This document shows, piece after piece, positions 61,860 through 64,000 of a stretch of DNA of 64,000 bases. A program made the position numbers and the translations under genes. Numbering within the stretch: the stretch's first letter is position 1; each line of letters starts with the position of its first letter. Origin of the DNA: Armigeres subalbatus (lineage: Eukaryota; Arthropoda; Insecta; Diptera; Culicidae); NCBI RefSeq assembly GCF_024139115.2, contig NC_085141.1, positions 70,783,481-70,847,480 of the forward strand, written 5' to 3'. The notes beneath the pieces are model-generated. The model did not search any database, was not told where the DNA came from, and saw only the letters and a program-made list of their open reading frames with translations.

Positions 61860-64000
61860 ATGGCTAACTTCGTCGATAAGGCCAATATGATTTCTATTCT
61901 ACAGTGGAACTGTCGAAGTATTCTTCCAAAATTAGATATTTTTAAATTTTTGGTTAACAAATTACATTGCGATGCTTTTGCTTTATGTGAAACATGGCTA
62001 ACACCAGATGTGAACCTTCAATTTCCTGATTTCAACATAATCCGCCGCGAAATCGATATGGAGGGGTGCTTTTAGGGATCAAAAAACAGCACTCCTTCTA
62101 TAGAGTCGATCTTGCGCCGATGTCAGGTGACTATTCGAGGAAAAGACCTCAGTATCGCCTCGATATATCTTCCTCCAAACACCGCGATATCTCGTAGAGA
62201 TCTCTCGCACATCTGCTCGGTTATGCCGGAGCCACGGTTGCTCTTGGGAGATTTTAACTCCCACGGAACAGGCTGGGGGGAACTGTACGACGACAACCGT
62301 TCATCAATGATATACGACCTCTGCGACGACTTTAATATGTCAATTTTGAATACAGGAGAAGTTACACGAGTGGCTCCTCCAGCAAGAGATAGCCGTCTAG
62401 ATCTTTCCATTTGTTCGAGCTCATTATCGTTGGACTGTACTTGGAAGGTGGTCCAAGATCCCCATGGTAGTGATCATTTGCCGATCGAAGTCTCGATTTC
62501 CTATGGACGTAATCAATCTGTTTCTATCGACCTCTCATATGACCTCACGAAGCACATCGATTGGGGCACATATGCGGAGGCCATCATTGATGGCGTAATG
62601 TCGATAGAAGCACTTCCACCGCGAGAAGAGTACGAGTTTCTATCCCAGTTGATCCTTGACAGTGCTCTTCAGGCACAAAGCCGGCCAGTGCCAGGAGCTT
62701 CGGTTCGTAGGAAACCACCCAGTCCGTGCTGGGATGTCGAGTGTACACAACTTTATCGCAAGAAATCCGCCGCTTTCAAAGTATTTCGGAAACACGGTTC
62801 GATCGTTCTTCACAAACGATACATCGCGCTCGAGATCCAGTTCAAGAAACTGGTCAAAGTGAAGAAACGTGGATATTGGCCGACTTTCGTTGAAGGTTTA
62901 TCGCGCGAGACTTCAATGAAAACTCTGTGGACCGTCGGGAGAAGAATGCGCAACGCGTCGTCCGTAAACGAAGATCGTGAAAGCTCGTCGCGGTGGATAC
63001 TTGACTTCGCAAAGAAAGTTTGTCCGGATTCGGTGCCGGTGAAACAAGAGCTACGTGATGCTTTTGCTGACAAGGATGACATGGATCGCACTTTTCAGAT
63101 GATTTAATTTTTGATTGCCCTTCTTTCATGTAAGAATTCCACTCAAGGGATGGATAGAATCAAGTTCAATTTACTTAAAAACCTCCCAAACGTCGCGAAG
63201 AGGCGCTTATTGAGCCTGTTCAACCAGTTACTAGAGTGCAACATTGTTCCAGATGGTTGAAGGCAAGTTAGGGTGGTAGCCATCCAGAAGCCCGGAAAAT
63301 CCGCGTCGAATTATAATTCGTATCGCCCCATCGCGATGCTGTCCTGTCTTCGAAAGTTTTTGGAGAAGATGATTCTCTTCCGGCTAGACAAATGGGTTGA
63401 ATCGAATAGTTTGTTGTCAGATACACAGTTTGGTTTCCGCAGGGGCAAGAGAACGATTGAGCGTTGCTTTATTCAGAAATTCAGATTACTTTCGCTAAAA
63501 AAGAGCAAATGGGCTCAGTGTTTTTATACATTAAGTGGGCTTTTGATTCAGTTTGCGTCAATGTCTTATCCAGCAAAATTTACTCGTGTGGACTTCCACC
63601 AATTTTAAACAACTATTTGTACAATTTGTTCTCAGAGAAGCGTATGAGTTTTTCTCATGGTGATTCGGCAACTTCACGAATTAGCTACATGGGTCTCCTC
63701 CAGGGCTCATGTGAGACATTGATGAATGTCTCATGCCAAATTGCTTGTCAGTTTGCAGATGATTGTGTTGTATCCGTTTCTGGATCAACCGCAGTCGATT
63801 TGCAAGTCAGGACCGTTGCAAGTTACTCTGGACAATTCGTCTACTTGGGCTACGAAGCTGGCTATCGAATTCTCTCCGGAGAAAACTGAGATGGTTGTCT
63901 TTTCAAAAAAACATAAGCCGGCAAAGTTCCCGCTCCAACTGATGGGTAAGACAATCACTCATAGCTTGTCTTCTAAATACCTCGGTGTCTGGTTCGACTC
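61860..64000 (+). pseudogene. LINE D ORF2: endonuclease and reverse transcriptase (partial)
   Basis: Starts at ATG 61860 (MANFVDKANMISILQWNCRS). The endonuclease has FALCETWLTPD, a frameshift near 62055, then IASIYLPPNTAISRR, LLLGDFNSHGTGWGELYDD and DPHGSDHLPIEV. The open run ends at 63107. The reverse transcriptase follows after stops, with VVAIQKPGKSA, YRPIAMLSCLRKFLEKM and DTQFGFRRGKRT. After a frameshift near 63460 come FLYIKWAFDSV and the active-site QFADDCVVS (~63750-63776). An expected PQGSxLSP block is shortened to LQGSCETL, a small deletion. The window ends within the RT C-terminal part. Confidence 0.75.

Larger units (their letters stand above)
59834..64000 (+). mobile_element. I-like LINE D, related to LINE A, cut by the window end
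   Basis: Starts CATTCC at 59834, like LINE A. It has a ~670 bp leader, ORF1 with three knuckles and ORF2 with endonuclease and reverse transcriptase in the same order and with clear residue-level similarity to LINE A. The two are related families or diverged copies rather than recent duplicates. The RNase H and 3' end lie beyond the window. Stops and frameshifts show it is dead. Confidence 0.75.

Overview
This is a eukaryotic, A+T-rich, gene-poor window packed with interspersed repeats. It carries remnants of at least six retrotransposon lineages, tRNA-headed SINEs, many TIR elements and several tandem arrays. The mix looks like an Aedes-type mosquito genome: a Juan-like jockey LINE, a Feilai-like SINE, I-like and L1-like LINEs and an ITmD37E mariner relative. 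That assignment rests on remembered family features, not on a search. I find no complete host gene. The only host-like coding candidates are a short open stretch at the left edge (1-120) and weak exon-like stretches near 37.1, 53.7 and 55.4-55.9 kb.

Layout. 0.2-2.5 kb: a Helitron-like fragment and an RTE-like LINE remnant (minus strand) split by a ~700 bp foldback. 2.8-12.1 kb: 7-bp and purine-rich arrays, then a large A+T-rich inverted repeat. Its left arm was entered by a mariner element and its right arm by a 5.7 kb I-like LINE. 12-19 kb: mostly unrecognised sequence with several TIR elements. 19.1-21.5 kb: a diverged ~120 bp tandem repeat interrupted by CCCAGT-ended elements that contain tRNA-like segments. 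21.97-26.83 kb: a minus-strand SINE carrying a 4.6 kb Juan-like LINE inside it, both with target-site duplications. 27.3-31 kb: a hammerhead-like repeat, a BEL/Pao remnant and a hAT remnant carrying two later insertions. 33.3-35.5 kb: a foldback-like composite made of inverted tandem arrays. 41.8-46.0 kb: an L1-like LINE. 47-52.6 kb: a Juan-like fragment, MITEs and another SINE. 56.4-56.8 kb: Feilai-like SINE copies. 57.2-59.6 kb: a ~2.4 kb array of a 24-bp unit in which every unit is a hairpin. 59.83 kb to the end: a second I-like LINE, cut by the window edge.

The most unusual signals are these. (1) Four insertions of only ~50-70 bp consist of a conserved hairpin, an AATAAAG-type motif and a tail. 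Each has its own 9-13 bp target-site duplication, and all start at almost the same 5' position; the hairpin stem shows compensatory changes. (2) Hammerhead-ribozyme-like motifs with palindromic stem III occur in a dispersed repeat. (3) There is a long array of ~100 hairpin units. (4) Nested insertions can be read exactly because paralogous empty sites lie in the same window. Nearly every coding element is broken by frameshifts or stops, so the window reads as a graveyard of elements rather than a set of cooperating genes.
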